Source: Hyphomicrobium_A sp963728165 (GTDB lineage Bacteria > Pseudomonadota > Alphaproteobacteria > Rhizobiales > Hyphomicrobiaceae). Taken from it: a DNA stretch of 64,000 nt. How positions within the stretch are numbered: position 1 is the stretch's first letter; every line of letters begins with the position of its first letter. This document shows positions 60,989 through 64,000 of this stretch, in pieces. The position numbers were made by a program, and so were the translations under genes. Location: positions 558,001-622,000 of the forward strand of contig CAVSIY010000007.1 of the NCBI GenBank assembly GCA_963728165.1. Reading direction: 5' to 3'. Below the pieces are notes generated by a model. That model was given only the letters and a program-made list of their open reading frames with translations. It was not told the origin of the DNA and ran no database searches.

Positions 60989-63322
60989 ATGGTGCCGATG
61001 CCAAGCCGCGCCCCGATGCTCACGGCCGCCATTGCGATGGCTTTGAAGGCGCGCCGCGTGCGCGCAGTCCGGCCGGCATTCGGCTTGGCGGCGATCGCGG
61101 CCGGTCTACTCGCCGTTGCTGCCGCTTCTGGCGCTGCGGCGGCCGCCGAGGCCGAGGCGGCGCAGCCCCCGCTCAAGATCAAGCTGCTGATCAGCTCGCG
61201 GACCGACACTTGCTACGACCGCGGCGACATCCCTGCCATCAAGAAGCTTGCAGGCCAGGAACGCGACAGGATCAACGCGCAGGGCGGGATCGGCCGGCGC
61301 CGGCTCGTGCTGGAGTACCTTGATGACGAGCGCGACAACGAGCGCGCCATCACCCAGGTGCGCGAGGCGGTTGCCGATCCCGAGACCCTGGCCTTGCTCG
61401 GGCTCGGCTACTCCGCACGTGCCAAGGCGGTGTTCGATGCCGCGGGCGGGGATATCAAGGCGAGCGGGGTTCCGTTCCTGTCGAACATCTCGATCACCTC
61501 CATCTTCGCCGCCTATCCCAACGTCTTCACCACGCGCGCGTCGCAGGATGACGAGCGCATTCCGGTCCTCATTCAGTTCGTGAAGCAGGTCGGTGCCAAG
61601 CGTCCGGCCTTCGTCGGCATCAGGGACAGCCTGTTCAGCAACACCCTCGCCGACGGGCTGAAGGGCGCCGCATCGAGCGAGACGCCGCTGGTGGCGGATC
61701 ATCGGCTCGGCTTGACGGACCGGAAGGCCGATCCCGTCGAGGTTGCCGCTGTGGTGGCTGATCTGAAGCAGAAGGATCCCGACCTCGTATTCCTCACCGT
61801 TGGCAGCCGCCGCTCGGCGGAGGTCATGAAGGCGCTTATCGATGCCGGCGTCACGCCGCCGCTGTTCATCACCGGCCGTATCGAGGTCATTCCGCCGGAA
61901 GTCGTGGCCGCCTACCCGAGCGATCTTTATCAGATCGCTTGGGAGGATCTGCCCGACGTCGACAATGAGCGGCTGCGCCAGCTCGTCTCGCGCTCCGATC
62001 CGCAGCAATGGATCTTCGGAGGCCGCAAGAACCCCACGGCGCCGGGATGGGCGTCGGGCGAATGCAAGCCGCAGTCCGCAGACGCCGCCCCCGACGTCTA
62101 CTCCCACGACAACGTGCGCGCGATCCGGGCCGGCGGACAGTTCGCCGACATGATCGGGCTCATTGCCGCGGCCGCGCGCTCGGCCGAACAGCCGGCAGAT
62201 ACCGCAAAGCTGCGCGCCCATGTCGTCGATCGCATCAAGACCGCCTACGCGGCCGGGCACGGCACCTACCAGGGCCGCTTCGAGAACTGGTCGTTCAGGG
62301 CATCGACGCGGGCCGCCGCGCGCACACCGTTCATCGTGCAGCTCCCTCACGGCAGCAGCTCGACGCAGCTCGCGCCCGTCCAGTTCGTGCGCCTGCGCGA
62401 CAACTCCTTGCGTGCGGTCAACACGCTCTACCTCGACATCGACCTCATTCGCGCCTTCCGCGTCGACGACAACGAGAAGTCGTTTTACGCCGAGTTCTAC
62501 CTCGCCATGCACGACGACGGCAAAGGCACCTCGATCAAGGACATCGATTTCGCCAATGCCTTTCTCGATCCCCGCACCAACGACCGCCAGCTCACCATCC
62601 GCGTCTTGAACGAGGGTGGGCAGAGCGCAGCCTATCCCAACGACATGAAGATCTATCGCGTGGCGGGCCGCTTCATGTTCGACCCGGAGTTCGCCAACTA
62701 TCCCTTCGACACCCAGCGGTTCTCCATCGACGTCCGCCCCAAGCGCGACGACGCCCCCTTCATGGTGCAGCCGCCGCCGGCTTCCCTGCGCGACCAGGGT
62801 GTCCTCACCGATGGCTGGGAGCCCAAGGAGCAGTACGTCGGCTATGACGAGGATTTCGTGCCGACCACCGACGCCAAGAGTCACGAGAAGAGTATCGTGC
62901 CGTTCTACAAGGCGTCCTTCGTGTGGGTGATGGCGCGCCAGACGACCGACTACTTTCTGCGCGTCGTCGTGCCGCTCGCCTTCATTCTGATCGTCGCCTA
63001 CCTGTCGGTGTTCATCCCACGGGTGCATTTCGAAGCGATCGTCACCATCCAGATCACGGCGCTCCTGTCCGCCGTCGCCCTCTATCTGGCGCTGCCCAAG
63101 ATCGACGCGGACACCGCCACGCTGTCCGACCGTATCTTTCTGTTCATCTACATGGCGGTCAGCATCATGATCGCCATATCGATCATGCGGGCGAACCCTT
63201 TCATTGCGAACCGCACTTGGCTGCGGGGGCTGCTCGGCATGCTCCACATCATTGCGGTACCGGCGATGTGCGCCGCCATGGCGCTCTACATTCTCCAGTC
63301 GAGTCTTGCGGCCCAACAATGA
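60989..63322 (+). CDS. Periplasmic-binding-protein / pentameric ligand-gated ion channel fusion
   Basis: A 777-residue membrane receptor. Signal/anchor at about residues 20-52. A type I periplasmic binding (ANF-receptor, branched-chain amino-acid-like) domain covers about 58-400 (IKLLISSRTDTCYDRGDIPA, then LALLGLGYSARAKAVFDAAG). A beta-sandwich of the Cys-loop receptor type follows (about 440-640), with the conserved loop FANYPFDTQRFSIDVRP. Four helices then match the channel part: M1 DYFLRVVVPLAFILIVAYLS, M2 IVTIQITALLSAVALYLALP, M3 IFLFIYMAVSIMIAIS, M4 MLHIIAVPAMCAAMALYIL. A ligand-gated channel with its own solute-binding domain. The start could also be ATG 60998. Confidence 0.85.
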   Translation: MVPMPSRAPMLTAAIAMALKARRVRAVRPAFGLAAIAAGLLAVAAASGAAAAAEAEAAQPPLKIKLLISSRTDTCYDRGDIPAIKKLAGQERDRINAQGGIGRRRLVLEYLDDERDNERAITQVREAVADPETLALLGLGYSARAKAVFDAAGGDIKASGVPFLSNISITSIFAAYPNVFTTRASQDDERIPVLIQFVKQVGAKRPAFVGIRDSLFSNTLADGLKGAASSETPLVADHRLGLTDRKADPVEVAAVVADLKQKDPDLVFLTVGSRRSAEVMKALIDAGVTPPLFITGRIEVIPPEVVAAYPSDLYQIAWEDLPDVDNERLRQLVSRSDPQQWIFGGRKNPTAPGWASGECKPQSADAAPDVYSHDNVRAIRAGGQFADMIGLIAAAARSAEQPADTAKLRAHVVDRIKTAYAAGHGTYQGRFENWSFRASTRAAARTPFIVQLPHGSSSTQLAPVQFVRLRDNSLRAVNTLYLDIDLIRAFRVDDNEKSFYAEFYLAMHDDGKGTSIKDIDFANAFLDPRTNDRQLTIRVLNEGGQSAAYPNDMKIYRVAGRFMFDPEFANYPFDTQRFSIDVRPKRDDAPFMVQPPPASLRDQGVLTDGWEPKEQYVGYDEDFVPTTDAKSHEKSIVPFYKASFVWVMARQTTDYFLRVVVPLAFILIVAYLSVFIPRVHFEAIVTIQITALLSAVALYLALPKIDADTATLSDRIFLFIYMAVSIMIAISIMRANPFIANRTWLRGLLGMLHIIAVPAMCAAMALYILQSSLAAQQ

Positions 63323-63518
63323 GGCGCGCTCGGCTTCGCGATGCGGCCCCACGCATTGCCGCCATGCGCCGCAGCTGAGCCAGTTGCCGCAAAGCCTCTA
63401 CAGGGGAAAAACGTACGCGGGCTCTACCGGCGAACCATCGCGGCGGCGGGACCGACGTTGAGCCGGAGCACCGCGCCCCCTACGTGTGCGTTGCGAATTC
63501 GTGACAGGAAGGAAGCAC

Positions 63519-63941
63519 ATGTCGACCAAGCCGTTCGCGACCGGGCGCTGCCTGTGCGGCGCCGTCAAGCTGACGATCACGGGCGAGCCGCTCGCCATGA
63601 TGCAATGCCATTGCAAGGGCTGCCAGCGTGCGTCCGGCACCGGGCACATGTCGATCGTCCGCTTCAAGGTCGAGGACGTCGTCATCGAGGGCGAGACCGC
63701 GAGCTATGCCTCCACCGCCGACAGCGGCAACATCAATACGCGCCACTTCTGTCCCACCTGCGGCGCCCGCGTCTTCGGCCGCAACTCCGGCCGTCCCGGC
63801 ACGATCAATATCGCCGTCGGCTGCCTCGACGACACCAGCTGGTTCAAGCCGGGCTCGGTGCTCTACACGAAGGAGCGGCCGCCGTGGGACATGACCGCGG
63901 CCGACGTCGACACCTACGAGGCCATGCCGCCGCCGCGCTAG
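63519..63941 (+). CDS. GFA-family (CENP-V/GFA domain) protein
   Basis: A 140-residue zinc protein related to the glutathione-dependent formaldehyde-activating enzyme. Zinc ligands are in GRCLCGAVKL, QCHCKGCQRASG and FCPTCGARVFG. GTINIAVGCLDD and the acidic end are usual. Most members are not true formaldehyde-activating enzymes, so the function is open. ATG 63519 follows AGGAAGGAAGC. Confidence 0.88.
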   Translation: MSTKPFATGRCLCGAVKLTITGEPLAMMQCHCKGCQRASGTGHMSIVRFKVEDVVIEGETASYASTADSGNINTRHFCPTCGARVFGRNSGRPGTINIAVGCLDDTSWFKPGSVLYTKERPPWDMTAADVDTYEAMPPPR

Positions 63942-64000
63942 GCGACCATCTGGCGCTTGGTGGTGCCCTGCTTGCGCCGCAGGAACTCCGCGACCTCGTC
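63938..64000 (-). CDS. Possible C-terminal end of a minus-strand gene (cut by window edge)
   Basis: An open minus-strand frame enters from the right edge and ends at TAG 63938-63940, overlapping the GFA stop. It encodes DEVAEFLRRKQGTTKRQMVA. Reading is coherent and basic, but 20 residues are too few to identify. Confidence 0.3.
   Translation of the reverse strand, partial: DEVAEFLRRKQGTTKRQMVA

Noticed and set aside
61106..63352. A 748-codon minus-strand frame opposite the receptor-channel gene
   Set aside because: Composition (His, Arg, Asp, Gly rich) is that of an antisense shadow; the plus strand encodes ordered domains and helices.

Overview
The window is high-GC DNA from an alphaproteobacterium, most likely in the Hyphomicrobiales (Rhizobiales) or a close relative. 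The evidence is a CtrA cell-cycle regulator, the CtrA antagonist SciP and flagellar FliJ within about 3 kb of each other, alphaproteobacterial mnmA and elongator tRNA-Met genes, and polysaccharide genes typical of soil or water Rhizobiales.

Layout. (1) 1-870: end of glpK and a small DUF2905 membrane protein. (2) 1.06-4.85 kb: a less GC-rich accessory block of small stress-type genes (VOC, DJ-1/PfpI, cupin, a KGG-like basic protein, UBP zinc finger, DUF488). (3) 5.0-10.5 kb: a cyclase/FAH hydrolase pair, each with one frameshift; twin 117-residue secreted proteins; a GlsB-type membrane protein; a cytochrome c; a VOC protein; a PPK2 kinase. (4) 10.7-44.3 kb: a large surface/exopolysaccharide cluster. 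It holds NDP-sugar genes (epimerase, 3,5-epimerase, cytidylyltransferase, C-methyltransferase, class III aminotransferase, PIG-L deacetylase, DUF4910), two polyprenyl-phosphate sugar transferases, two pyruvyl transferases, a Wzy-like polymerase, a Wzx flippase, several glycosyltransferases, a Wza-like export protein, a Wzc-like chain-length ATPase, a TolC-family channel and a LuxR-type regulator. (5) 44.7-52.6 kb: a second polysaccharide locus with an AT-rich scar, a kinase fragment, a GH5-like hydrolase, an HlyD-like adaptor, a cellulose-synthase-like GT2 with a C-terminal PilZ domain, and a response regulator joined to a zinc-ribbon region and a degenerate GGDEF-like domain. (6) 52.6-58.0 kb: tRNA-Met, a methyltransferase, mnmA, sciP, a lipoprotein, fliJ and ctrA. 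(7) 58-64 kb: a DJ-1/PNPOx operon divergent from a LysR regulator, a frameshifted small gene, a receptor that joins a periplasmic binding protein to a pentameric ligand-gated ion channel, and a GFA-family protein.

How it works together. Region 4 looks like a complete Wzx/Wzy-type pathway: activated and modified sugars are made, the first sugar is loaded on undecaprenyl phosphate, the repeat unit is extended, flipped, polymerised and exported. A short motif, CTACGCC, recurs 80-230 bp upstream of many of its genes and may be an operator. Region 5 looks like a synthase-dependent beta-glucan pathway with a c-di-GMP input through PilZ. It is the best candidate here for a little-described system, together with the binding-protein/ion-channel fusion at 61-63 kb.

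Caveat. At least six genes carry frameshifts, most of them a net gain of one base, and one glycosyltransferase has about five. Either the assembly has residual indel errors or several genes are decaying. Raw reads would decide.
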